From NCBI RefSeq assembly GCF_042654605.1, contig NZ_JBHSGT010000020.1, positions 62,001 through 126,000 of the forward strand: 64,000 nucleotides of DNA, given 5' to 3'. Shown in pieces: positions 33,521-42,396 of this stretch. The position numbers and the translations under genes are program-made. Numbering within the stretch: position 1 is the stretch's first letter; each line of letters begins with the position of its first letter. This DNA is from Enterococcus_I eurekensis (GTDB lineage: Bacteria > Bacillota > Bacilli > Lactobacillales > Enterococcaceae). The notes below the pieces were generated by a model, which searched no databases, was not told the origin of the DNA, and saw only the letters and a program-made list of their open reading frames with translations.

Positions 33521-33553
33521 TTATTTATAGGTACTCAACTATTCATCGCTTAC

Positions 33554-33605
33554 CAACAAGGTGATTTTTCGCAGGGGAGCGGGAGGCTCGGCCCCTCTTT
33601 TCTAA
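33554..33605. repeat. Structured intergenic element, right end
   Basis: CAACAAGG target copy, then GTGATTTTTCG completing the terminal inverted repeat with 30860-30880, then a GC-rich hairpin AGGGG...CCCCT followed by CTTTTCT, which looks like a plus-strand terminator. Confidence 0.55.
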
Positions 33606-33607
33606 TG

Positions 33608-33655
33608 TCAAAAAATCGACAGAGAAACAAATTTCTCTACCGATTTTGACGATTA
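33608..33655. terminator. Bidirectional hairpin between IS66 region and pyrE
   Basis: AAAAATCG-AC-AGAGAAA and TTTCTCT-AC-CGATTTT arms around CAAA; can act on both strands. Confidence 0.55.
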
Positions 33656-33707
33656 TTTTTACTCATTTTGGACCCATCAACACACTTTGACGAATAACCA
33701 TAATAAA

Positions 33708-33745
33708 ATGGCGCAGATTGAATCAATAATCTGCGCCTTTTACTA
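33708..33745 (-). terminator. Terminator of the pyr operon
   Basis: GGCGCAGATT and AATCTGCGCC, perfect 10-bp stem with an eight-base loop, flanked by A/T runs suited to either direction. It directly follows the pyrE stop. Confidence 0.92.
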
Positions 33746-34381
33746 TTATTTATTTAACCAGTTTACTGGATCTTTTTTCCAGTTTGCTAAAAGTTCTAAA
33801 TCTTTTTCTTCGATATAGTTCGCTTCTAGTGCACTTTCTAATAACGTTGTGTAATTTGTTAAGGTTACTAAAGGAATTTGAGCATTTGCAAAATTTTCTG
33901 ATCCTTTTGGTAATTCATAAGTGAAGATTGCTGCGACACCTACAACATCTGCTCCTTCGCGTTTGGCTGCTTCACAAGCTTCTAAAACACTACCGCCAGT
34001 TGAAATTAAATCTTCAACAACGACCATTTTTTGACCTTCAGTAATACGACCTTCGATTTGATTGCCTTTACCGTGTTCTTTCGCTTTACTGCGGATATAA
34101 ACCATTGGTAAATCTAAAATTTCTGCAATCCAAGCTGCATGTGGAATCCCTGCTGTTGCTGTACCAGCAATCACTTCAACATCTGGAAATTCAGCCTTAA
34201 TTTTTTCAGCTAATCCTTGAGCAATTTCACGACGTACAGCAGGATAGCTCATCGTCATACGGTTATCACAATAAATTGGGCTTTTTAAGCCACTCGCCCA
34301 AGTAAATGGCTTTTCTGGACTTAAAAAGACGGCTTCAATTTTTAATAAATCTGCTGCAATTTTCTTTTCTAAAGTTGACAT
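33746..34381 (-). CDS. pyrE: Orotate phosphoribosyltransferase
   Basis: 211 residues. It converts orotate and PRPP to OMP. PRPP-binding motif VVVEDLISTGGSVLEA, flexible-loop YIRSKAKEHGKGNQIEGR (with catalytic Lys) and FTWASGLKSPIYCDNR at the N terminus are clear. The start codon abuts the pyrF stop. It is the last gene of the operon. Confidence 0.96.
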   Translation of the reverse strand: MSTLEKKIAADLLKIEAVFLSPEKPFTWASGLKSPIYCDNRMTMSYPAVRREIAQGLAEKIKAEFPDVEVIAGTATAGIPHAAWIAEILDLPMVYIRSKAKEHGKGNQIEGRITEGQKMVVVEDLISTGGSVLEACEAAKREGADVVGVAAIFTYELPKGSENFANAQIPLVTLTNYTTLLESALEANYIEEKDLELLANWKKDPVNWLNK

Positions 34382-35098
34382 TTATTTTACTCCATTCCAT
34401 TCGTTTTTAATCGCTTGATAGGCTTCATATGGATTTTCTGCTTGAGTGACTGGACGGCCAACAACTATCGCATTTGAACCAATTTCCTTCGCTAAAACGG
34501 GTGTCACTACACGTTTTTGGTCTCCAACTGCTGCCCCTGTTGGACGGATGCCTGGTGTTAAACACATAAATGTATCCGAGGTTACACCATGAATTTTTCC
34601 AGCTTCTAAAGCCGAGCAAACAACACCATCTAAGCCCGCTGCTTGAGTACATTTCGCATAGTTTAGCACGCTTTCTTCCAAACTAACTGTGATTAATTGA
34701 TCGTGTTGCATTTGTTCTTCTGAAGTCGAAGTCAGCTGTGTCACAGCAATCAATTGAGGAATTGTTTGACCTTCTGGCGTTCCTTTAACTAGTCCAGCTT
34801 TAGCTGCTGCCATCATTTCAATTCCACCTGCAGCATGTACGTTGGTAATTGCTACGCCTAAGTTAGCAATTCTTTCCATCGCACGGCTAACCGTATTAGG
34901 AATGTCGTGTAATTTTAAATCTAAAAAGACATCATGCCCAAGTGAACGTAACCAACGAACAATTTCAGGACCTTCTTGATAAAAAATTTCCATACCAACT
35001 TTTACAAATAATTTTTCTTTCGTTGGGAATAAACTTAAAAAGGTTTCAATTTCAACTCTTGATGGAAAATCTAAGGCAATAATTGGTCGGTTTATCAT
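34382..35098 (-). CDS. pyrF: Orotidine-5'-phosphate decarboxylase
   Basis: 238 residues. TIM-barrel OMP decarboxylase with the catalytic cluster DLKLHDIPNTV, substrate loop TPGIRPTG and phosphate-binding IVVGRPVTQA. It makes UMP. It overlaps pyrD by 4 bases. Confidence 0.96.
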   Translation of the reverse strand: MINRPIIALDFPSRVEIETFLSLFPTKEKLFVKVGMEIFYQEGPEIVRWLRSLGHDVFLDLKLHDIPNTVSRAMERIANLGVAITNVHAAGGIEMMAAAKAGLVKGTPEGQTIPQLIAVTQLTSTSEEQMQHDQLITVSLEESVLNYAKCTQAAGLDGVVCSALEAGKIHGVTSDTFMCLTPGIRPTGAAVGDQKRVVTPVLAKEIGSNAIVVGRPVTQAENPYEAYQAIKNEWNGVK

Positions 35099-36030
35099 GC
35101 TTCACGGGCCTCTCTAACTTCTTTAATTAATTGTTCTAGTGACTCAATCCCTAATTCTTTCATACGAACAGGTAATTCTGCGATTAATTTCGGACAAATG
35201 TAAGGATCCGTAAAATTAGCCGTACCAATCCCTACAGCACTGGCACCTGCTAAATACATCTCAATCACATCATCGACTGTCATAATTCCACCCATCCCAA
35301 TAATTGGTAGTTTTGAAATAGCTGCCACTTGATTGATTAAACGAATAGCTACGGGTTTGATACTTGGACCAGATAAACCACCGGTACGATTGGCTAAAAT
35401 CGGTTGACGAGTTTTTAAATCAATTCGCATGCCAAGTAGCGTGTTAATCATTGTAAAACCATCCGCACCTCCTGCTTCAATCGCTTGGGCAATCGGTACG
35501 ATATCCGTAACATTTGGTGATAACTTCACATAGACAGGAACTTTTGAAACTTTTTTGACTGCTTCGGTCAATGCACCCGCAACCATTGGATCAGTTCCAA
35601 AAGTAATGCCCCCTTGTTTAACGTTCGGACAGGAAATATTTAATTCAATCGCTTTGACGTTTGGCGCTTGACTAATTTCGCGACAAACAGTCACATAATC
35701 ATCTTCCGTCGATCCTGCAACGTTAGCAATAATTGGAAATCCCGGATGACTTTTCGCTAAATCAGGTAAAATTTCTGTCATCACGACTTCTAGTCCAGGA
35801 TTTTGTAAACCAATTGCGTTTAACATACCACTTGGTGTTTCAGCAACCCGAGGTGTCGGGTTACCAAAACGTGGTTCAGGGGTAGTTGCTTTAATCATGA
35901 CTGAACCTAACTGACTAATATCATAATATTTGTTGTATTCTTTACCGAATCCAAAACAACCACTTGCTGGAATGATTGGATTTTTTAAATCTAAACCGGG
36001 TAGTTTGACTGCTAAAGGATTTGTTGTCAT
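35095..36030 (-). CDS. pyrD: Dihydroorotate dehydrogenase, class 1B catalytic subunit
   Basis: 311 residues. FMN barrel with PASGCFGFGKEYNKYYD, LNAIGLQNPG and the active-site Cys in ELNISCPNVKQGG, followed by GGLSGPSIKPVA and GGIMTVDDVIEM. Class 1B enzymes use NAD+ through the partner PyrK, encoded immediately upstream. It starts at the base where pyrK stops. Confidence 0.96.
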   Translation of the reverse strand: MTTNPLAVKLPGLDLKNPIIPASGCFGFGKEYNKYYDISQLGSVMIKATTPEPRFGNPTPRVAETPSGMLNAIGLQNPGLEVVMTEILPDLAKSHPGFPIIANVAGSTEDDYVTVCREISQAPNVKAIELNISCPNVKQGGITFGTDPMVAGALTEAVKKVSKVPVYVKLSPNVTDIVPIAQAIEAGGADGFTMINTLLGMRIDLKTRQPILANRTGGLSGPSIKPVAIRLINQVAAISKLPIIGMGGIMTVDDVIEMYLAGASAVGIGTANFTDPYICPKLIAELPVRMKELGIESLEQLIKEVREAREA

Positions 36031-36809
36031 TACAGTACCACCTTTCCAGCTGGGAAGACTGGACCTTCGTCACAGACTTTCACACTTTTCAGTCCAGTTT
36101 CATCATCTTTCAATTTGCAAACACAAGCGTAACACGCACCAATTCCACAAGCCATCCGTGATTCTAGCGACAATTGAACATTTTCCACTTCACTAGCAAA
36201 TTTAGCTTCTACGGCTTTTAATAAGCCGTTACTACCACAAGAAAAGACTGCGTTTGCTTGTTCGCTAACTAAATCGAAAAGATGTCCAACATTTCCATGT
36301 ACACCATGTGTGCCATCATCCGTTGCAATATAGGTTGGACCTAAGGCTTTAAATTCGTCTTCATAGTACAAGACTTCTTTTGAAGCATAACCCAAGAAGT
36401 GAATCGGTTTGACCTTTTTAGCAACCAGTTGTTTTGAAAGTTCGTACAATGGCGGAATACCAATTCCCCCACCAATGATAAAGGCGACATCTCCTTCATT
36501 TAGATGATCAATTACGAAACCATTTCCTAACGGGCCCATAACATCGATTAAGTCACCTGCCTGCATTTCAGAGAAGATTTTCGTTCCATCTCCTTCGACA
36601 CGGTAAATAATGCGGCAAGTTCCCTCCTCTTGATTAATGTCATTGATACTTATTGGACGACGTAATAACAAAGCGCTATCTGGAACACGGATGTGTAAAA
36701 ATTGACCAGGTTGGTCCATTTCTTTGACAAGCTCTCCTTTAAGCGTCATTTCATAAATTCTCGGGGCAAGTAATTGCTGTGAAGTGATTTCCATCATCTC
36801 TACTTTCAT
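36030..36809 (-). CDS. pyrK: Dihydroorotate dehydrogenase electron-transfer subunit
   Basis: 259 residues from ATG 36809, which has an AAAGGAG site; six codons upstream is another in-frame ATG with no better site. FAD-binding RRPISINDI, NAD-binding FIIGGGIGIPPLYELSK and the 2Fe-2S cysteines in CGIGACYACVCKL with a fourth Cys at SVKVCDEGPVF. It passes electrons from PyrD to NAD+. Confidence 0.95.
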   Translation of the reverse strand: MKVEMMEITSQQLLAPRIYEMTLKGELVKEMDQPGQFLHIRVPDSALLLRRPISINDINQEEGTCRIIYRVEGDGTKIFSEMQAGDLIDVMGPLGNGFVIDHLNEGDVAFIIGGGIGIPPLYELSKQLVAKKVKPIHFLGYASKEVLYYEDEFKALGPTYIATDDGTHGVHGNVGHLFDLVSEQANAVFSCGSNGLLKAVEAKFASEVENVQLSLESRMACGIGACYACVCKLKDDETGLKSVKVCDEGPVFPAGKVVL

Positions 36810-36837
36810 GAGATAATCTCCTTTCAAGATATATTGC

Positions 36838-39800
36838 TTATATTGCTTTCGTTGAAAATGCGCGGGATTCCATTACTTTTAAAATCGCATCGGCAGTATC
36901 AAGTGAAGTAAATAATGGTACGCCATGTTCGACTGCTTCGCGTCGAATAATAAAACCATCTTGTGAAGCATTTTGACGATTTTTATCCATTGTATTAATG
37001 ACCAGTTGTGTGCTTCCATTGCGAATTAAGTCAACTACGGTTGCTTCTTGACTTTCTTCGCTAATTTTAGCAATTGACTTCACAGAAAGACCATGACTGT
37101 TTAAGAATTTCGCTGTACCGCTTGTTGCTGTTAAACTAAAGCCAATTTCTGAGAAGCGCTTAGCTAAAGCTAGTGCTTCTTCTTTTGTTTCGTCAGCAAT
37201 CGTAAATAAAGCTGAGCCAAATTCAGGAATACGTAAGCCAGAAGCTTCAAAAGCTTTATAAAGTGCTTTTTCTAAGTTAACATCGGTTCCCATTACTTCA
37301 CCAGTTGATTTCATTTCTGGGCCTAAATAAGTATCGACCTTAAGTAATTTCGTAAATGAGAAGACTGGCGCTTTAATATGAACCATCACAGAAGTTGGAA
37401 CTAAACCAGATTTGTAACCTAAATCTTTTAGTTTTTCACCTAAAATCGCTTTGGTTGCAACTTGAGACATCGGGATATCAGTTACTTTACTTAAGAATGG
37501 TACCGTACGACTTGCCCGTGGATTCACTTCAATGACATACACAGTCTCATCATGAATAACAAACTGGATGTTCATCATTCCAATACAGTTTAAGCCAATC
37601 GCTAAACGTTTCGTATAGTCTTCAATCGTTTGAATAATCTTATCTGAAAGATTTTGTGGCGGATAAACAGCCATTGAATCTCCTGAGTGAACACCTGCGC
37701 GTTCAATATGCTCCATAATTCCAGGAAGTAAAACTGTCTCACCATCGCAAATCGCATCGACTTCGCACTCTTTTCCAAGTAAATAACGGTCAATTAAGAC
37801 TGGATGTTCTGGCGATGCTTTCACCGCGTTTTCCATATAGTCTTCCAAATCGTGTTGATTTTCGACGATTTCCATACCACGGCCACCTAAAACATAGCTT
37901 GGTCGTACAAGTACAGGATAACCGATTCTTTCAGCGATTACGACTGCATCTTTTGTATTCGTTGCAGTATCTCCTAATGGTTGTGGAATACCTAACTCTT
38001 TCAAGGCTTTCTCAAATAAATCACGGTTTTCAGCACGATCGAGATCCTCAATGGTTGTCCCTAAAATTTTAACGCCCGCTTTAGATAAAGGCTCGGCTAA
38101 ATTAATCGCTGTTTGACCACCAAATTGAACAATCACACCGACTGGTTGCTCAAGATCGACAACGTTTAGTACATCTTCTAACGTTAATGGTTCAAAATAT
38201 AATTTATCTGAGATAGAAAAATCAGTTGATACAGTCTCTGGGTTGCTATTCATAATAATGGCTTCGTAACCAAGTTCTTGGATTGCTTTAACGGAATGCA
38301 CTGTTGCATAGTCAAACTCAACCCCTTGACCAATCCGGATAGGACCGGAACCTAGTACAAGCACCGATGGTTTTTCACTACGGACACTTTCGTTTTCTGT
38401 TTCATAGCTACCATAGAAATAAGGCGTGTTTGATTCAAATTGAGCCGCACAAGTATCAACCATTTTATAAACTGGTTTTAAGCCTTTTTCTAATCTCAAC
38501 TCACGAACGGCTATTTCTGACATGTTCCAAAGTTCACCAATTTTACGATCGGCAAAGCCATTTTCTTTGGCGATTTTTAAAATAGCAAAATCATTTGGAT
38601 TTACGGCTAATTCGCGTTCAATTTCAATAATATGTAAAATTTTATCCAAGAACAATGGGTCAATTTTTGTTAGGTCATTTAGTTGTTCAATCGTGTAATC
38701 GCGACGGAATGCTTCTGCTACGTAGAATAAACGATCGTCTTGAGCTTTAACGAGTTTTGTTTGCAATTCTTCTTCTGAAACATCAGCCAACTCAGCAAGC
38801 TCGATATGATAGGCGCCAATTTCTAACGAACGAACCGCTTTTAAAAGTGATTCTTCAATATTACGGCCCATTGACATCACTTCACCAGTGGCTTTCATTT
38901 GTGTTCCAAGTAGACGTTCGCCTGATTCGAATTTATCAAACGGCCAACGCGGGATTTTTGAAACAACGTAATCGATCGTCGGTTCAAAAGCAGCAAAACT
39001 TGTTCCAGTTACAGGATTAATCATTTCATCTAATGTTAAACCAACCGCAATTTTGGCTGCAATTTTGGCAATTGGGAATCCAGTTGCTTTACTTGCCAAA
39101 GCGGAAGAACGTGAAACACGCGGATTGACTTCAATCACATAATAGTTAAAGCTATCCGTATCTAAAGCTAACTGAACGTTACAACCACCTTCTATTTTTA
39201 AGGCGCGAATGATATCTAGTGACGCATCACGTAACATTTGGTGTTCATAATCCGTTAACGTTTGACTTGGCGCTAATACGATTGAATCTCCTGTATGAAT
39301 TCCCACCGGATCGAAGTTCTCCATGTTACAAACAACGATGGCGTTATCAGATGAATCACGCATCACTTCATATTCAATTTCTTTATAACCAGCAATACTA
39401 CGTTCAATTAAACATTGAGTAGCTGGCGATAATTTCAAACCATTTTCTGCAATATGGCGTAACTCTTCTTCGTTATCACACATACCGCCACCAGTACCAC
39501 CCATTGTAAAGGCTGGACGAACAATAATTGGATAGCCAATTTCGTTGGCAAAATCAACAGCTTCTTCCACCGTTGTTACGATAACTGATTCTGGGATTGG
39601 TTGGTGCAATTCTTCCATCAATTGTTTAAATAAATCACGATCTTCTGCTTGGTCAATCGCTGAAAGTTTTGTTCCTAGTAATTCGATTGAAAGTTCCTCT
39701 AAAATACCCGATTTGGCTAATTCAATCGCCATGTTTAATCCAGTTTGACCACCTAGTGTAGGTAAAAGCGCATCTGGTTGTTCTTTACGCAAAATGCGAG

Positions 39801-40023
39801 AAACAAATTCAAACGTAATCGGCTCAATATATACTTTATCAGCAATTTCTTTATCCGTCATGATTGTCGCTGGATTTGAGTTAACTAAAACAACGTCATA
39901 ACCTTCTTCTTTTAAAGCTAAACAAGCTTGTGTTCCTGCGTAATCAAATTCGGCTGCTTGACCGATAATAATTGGACCTGATCCGATAACCATAATTTTT
40001 TTAATATCTGTTCTCTTTGGCAT
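36838..40023 (-). CDS. carB: Carbamoyl-phosphate synthetase large subunit
   Basis: 1061 residues from ATG 40023, which overlaps the carA stop (TAATG) and has a GAAGGAG site. Two ATP-grasp halves are visible: residues 1-400 with MVIGSGPIIIGQAAEFDYAG and 550-930 with VLGSGPIRIGQGVEFDYATV, each with IEVNPRVSRSS or IEVNPRASRT. An oligomerisation domain lies between and an MGS-like allosteric domain (SGTAKFLNSHGLSVKSI) is at the C terminus. It makes carbamoyl phosphate from bicarbonate, ATP and ammonia. The ammonia normally comes from CarA, which is unusual here. Confidence 0.96.
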   Translation of the reverse strand: MPKRTDIKKIMVIGSGPIIIGQAAEFDYAGTQACLALKEEGYDVVLVNSNPATIMTDKEIADKVYIEPITFEFVSRILRKEQPDALLPTLGGQTGLNMAIELAKSGILEELSIELLGTKLSAIDQAEDRDLFKQLMEELHQPIPESVIVTTVEEAVDFANEIGYPIIVRPAFTMGGTGGGMCDNEEELRHIAENGLKLSPATQCLIERSIAGYKEIEYEVMRDSSDNAIVVCNMENFDPVGIHTGDSIVLAPSQTLTDYEHQMLRDASLDIIRALKIEGGCNVQLALDTDSFNYYVIEVNPRVSRSSALASKATGFPIAKIAAKIAVGLTLDEMINPVTGTSFAAFEPTIDYVVSKIPRWPFDKFESGERLLGTQMKATGEVMSMGRNIEESLLKAVRSLEIGAYHIELAELADVSEEELQTKLVKAQDDRLFYVAEAFRRDYTIEQLNDLTKIDPLFLDKILHIIEIERELAVNPNDFAILKIAKENGFADRKIGELWNMSEIAVRELRLEKGLKPVYKMVDTCAAQFESNTPYFYGSYETENESVRSEKPSVLVLGSGPIRIGQGVEFDYATVHSVKAIQELGYEAIIMNSNPETVSTDFSISDKLYFEPLTLEDVLNVVDLEQPVGVIVQFGGQTAINLAEPLSKAGVKILGTTIEDLDRAENRDLFEKALKELGIPQPLGDTATNTKDAVVIAERIGYPVLVRPSYVLGGRGMEIVENQHDLEDYMENAVKASPEHPVLIDRYLLGKECEVDAICDGETVLLPGIMEHIERAGVHSGDSMAVYPPQNLSDKIIQTIEDYTKRLAIGLNCIGMMNIQFVIHDETVYVIEVNPRASRTVPFLSKVTDIPMSQVATKAILGEKLKDLGYKSGLVPTSVMVHIKAPVFSFTKLLKVDTYLGPEMKSTGEVMGTDVNLEKALYKAFEASGLRIPEFGSALFTIADETKEEALALAKRFSEIGFSLTATSGTAKFLNSHGLSVKSIAKISEESQEATVVDLIRNGSTQLVINTMDKNRQNASQDGFIIRREAVEHGVPLFTSLDTADAILKVMESRAFSTKAI

Positions 40024-41099
40024 TAGTTGCGCTCCTTCCATGCATCCATCATTGCTAAAAATTCATCAAATAAATATAATGCATCGTGTGTTCCAGGTGA
40101 GGCGTCCGGTTGGAATTGTACGCCCATCGCTGGATATTTAGTATGTTTGATTCCTTCTACCGTTTTATCGTTGATTTCTTCATAAGTCACGACTAAATCA
40201 GTCTTTTCAATGCTTTCACGATCAACGACATAACCATGGCTTTGAGCACTAAAATGAACTTTATTTGTTTCTAAATGACGAACTGGATGATTCCCATGGT
40301 GTCCAAATTTCATTTTTACCGTATCTGCTTGATTGGCAAGTGCTAATAATTGGTGACCTAAGGCAATCCCAAAAACAGGCACTTTATCTTGAAGTTCTTG
40401 AATCGTTTTTAAGACATTTGGTAAACTTTTTGGATTGCCCGGTCCGTTAGTTAAAAGTACACCATCAGGATTAATCGATAAAATCTCTTCTGCTGATGTG
40501 GTATAAGGTAATACCGTTAAGTTACATTGACGCTTGACTAATTCACGCATCGTACTATGTTTTAAGCCAAAATCCAAAATCGCAACATTGCGACCAACGC
40601 CTGGATTAGGGTAAGGTTTTGTTGTAGAAACTTGCTCGACTTGATTCGTTGGTAAAACAGCGGCTTTTAATTGATCGTAAGCATGCGAGAAGGTATCTCC
40701 TGCATCAACAATACTTGCTTTCATTGTTCCGTATTCACGAATTTTACGTGTTAATGCCCGCGTATCAATCCCTGAAATCCCCGGAATGCCTTTACGTTTT
40801 AAAAATTCATCAAGTGTCATTTGACTACGCCAATTGCTCGCTAGTCGTGCATGCTCTTTAACGACAATTCCTTTACATGTTGGAGAAAGTGATTCAAAAT
40901 CATCACGATTAATCCCTGCATTACCAATTACTGGATAAGTAAAAGTAATGATTTGCCCATTGGCACTTTGATTGGTGATGGTTTCTTGATAACCAGTCAT
41001 ACCTGTTGTAAAAATAATTTCTCCAAAAACATTTGATTCTGCTCCGAAGCCAGTACCTTCAAAATAAGTACCATCTTCTAAAATTAGCCAACGTTTCAT
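40023..41099 (-). CDS. carA: Carbamoyl-phosphate synthetase small subunit with altered glutaminase triad
   Basis: 358 residues from ATG 41099 (AGGGGA site, one base past pyrC). The N-terminal CPS domain is normal (LEDGTYFEGTGFGAES, TTGMTGYQE). In the C-terminal class I glutaminase domain the nucleophile motif reads FGIALGHQLLALA, with Ala246 where Cys is expected. The His/Glu motif, normally HPEASPGPHD, reads QPDASPGTHD, with Gln330 and Asp332. The usual QNHG reads QSHG and GHHGGNHPV has lost one Gly. The frame is otherwise intact. It therefore probably cannot hydrolyse glutamine and may only stabilise or regulate CarB. Confidence 0.93.
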   Translation of the reverse strand: MKRWLILEDGTYFEGTGFGAESNVFGEIIFTTGMTGYQETITNQSANGQIITFTYPVIGNAGINRDDFESLSPTCKGIVVKEHARLASNWRSQMTLDEFLKRKGIPGISGIDTRALTRKIREYGTMKASIVDAGDTFSHAYDQLKAAVLPTNQVEQVSTTKPYPNPGVGRNVAILDFGLKHSTMRELVKRQCNLTVLPYTTSAEEILSINPDGVLLTNGPGNPKSLPNVLKTIQELQDKVPVFGIALGHQLLALANQADTVKMKFGHHGNHPVRHLETNKVHFSAQSHGYVVDRESIEKTDLVVTYEEINDKTVEGIKHTKYPAMGVQFQPDASPGTHDALYLFDEFLAMMDAWKERN

Positions 41100-41100
41100 C

Positions 41101-42384
41101 CTATTCCCCTGCCTTTTTCCAAGCGATTTCCCCATCTACTAGAGTGAGGATTGTATCTCCATATAATTTCCATCCTACAAAAGGTGTATTAATACTTTTT
41201 GATAGGAATTGATGGTCATCTACGACATATTCTGTTTCTAAATCAAAAATTGCTAAATCAGCAGGACCGCCGATAGTTAGCCGTCCGACTTCTAACCCAA
41301 AAATAGCTGCTGGTTTAATCGCCATCCAATCAACGACTTGCTCTAATGTAAAAATACCTGTTTTAACAAAGTGTGTATAAATCATTTGGAAAGCATATTC
41401 TGATCCGACAATTCCAAATGGTGAATCGACAAAACTTTGATTTTTCTCTTCATGACTATGTGGCGCATGATCGGTTGCAATACAATCAATCGTACCATCT
41501 AATAAACCTTCGATTAATGCTTTTTGGTCTTCGTTGCCACGTAATGGTGGGTTCATTTTCCAATAACCGTTATCTTCTGGAATATCTTCATCGACTAAAA
41601 CTAAGTGATGGGGACAAACTTCACACGTTACATGAATCCCTGCACGTTTTGCTTCACGAATCACGCGAACACTTTCTTTACTTGAAACGTGACAAACATG
41701 ATAATGAACACCCGTTTCTTCTGCTAAAAGTAAATCTCGAGCAATTTGGGAAGATTCCGTTGCACTAATAATTCCCGGTAAGCCTAATTCTTCCGAACGT
41801 TTACCCGCATGCATCACACCATCAAATAGTAATGATTCATCTTCAGTATGTGCAACAATCGCCATATTATTTTTTGCAGCTTCTTTCATCGCTAAGTACA
41901 TCGCACCAGCCGTCTGCACACCAACACCATCATTTGTATAAGCAAAGGCGCCCGCTTTTTTTAAGCCCGCAAAATCAACTAAACGTTCACTTCTTAGCTC
42001 TTCCGTAATTGGTGCATATTGTAATACCTTTACAACCGCATCGCGATCAATAATTGCTTGCACTTGTTCAAATTTCTCAACTGTATCAGGTACTGGATTT
42101 AAGTTGGGCATTGCGCAAACTGTCGTAAAACCGCCTCTTGCGGCTGCTTTGCTCCCTGTTTCGATTGTTTCTTTATACGTAAATCCTGGTTCTCTAAAGT
42201 GGACATGAACATCAACTAAACCTGGTGTAACTAATTGACCTTTTGCGTCAAAAACTGTTTCAAAATCACTTTCATTGAAAGCTTCACCAATTGCATGAAT
42301 TTTTCCTTCTTTAATCCAAACATCAACTTTCGTCAATTCATTATCGTGAGAAACGATTCTACCATTTTTAATTAATGTACTCAT
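41101..42384 (-). CDS. pyrC: Dihydroorotase, class I
   Basis: 427 residues. Zn ligands in DVHVHFREPGFTYKETI, the GGFTTVCAMPN motif, His residues in VAHTEDESLL and YHVCHVSSKES, and the catalytic Asp in CIATDHAPHS. It cyclises carbamoyl aspartate. GGAGG precedes the start, 12 bases past pyrB. Confidence 0.96.
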   Translation of the reverse strand: MSTLIKNGRIVSHDNELTKVDVWIKEGKIHAIGEAFNESDFETVFDAKGQLVTPGLVDVHVHFREPGFTYKETIETGSKAAARGGFTTVCAMPNLNPVPDTVEKFEQVQAIIDRDAVVKVLQYAPITEELRSERLVDFAGLKKAGAFAYTNDGVGVQTAGAMYLAMKEAAKNNMAIVAHTEDESLLFDGVMHAGKRSEELGLPGIISATESSQIARDLLLAEETGVHYHVCHVSSKESVRVIREAKRAGIHVTCEVCPHHLVLVDEDIPEDNGYWKMNPPLRGNEDQKALIEGLLDGTIDCIATDHAPHSHEEKNQSFVDSPFGIVGSEYAFQMIYTHFVKTGIFTLEQVVDWMAIKPAAIFGLEVGRLTIGGPADLAIFDLETEYVVDDHQFLSKSINTPFVGWKLYGDTILTLVDGEIAWKKAGE

Positions 42385-42396
42385 TATTACTTCCTC

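Larger units (their letters stand above)
31184..33553 (+). mobile_element. IS66-family insertion sequence, apparently complete
   Basis: 2370 bp. Ends are imperfect inverted repeats: left GTAAGCGATAAATAGC(TAGGTACC), right complement GTAAGCGATGAATAG(TTGAGTACC). GTAAGCG ends are characteristic of IS66. The 8-bp target duplication CAACAAGG is present at 31176-31183 and 33554-33561. It carries tnpA, tnpB and tnpC in order. It inserted into the right end of a structured intergenic element. Confidence 0.95.
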
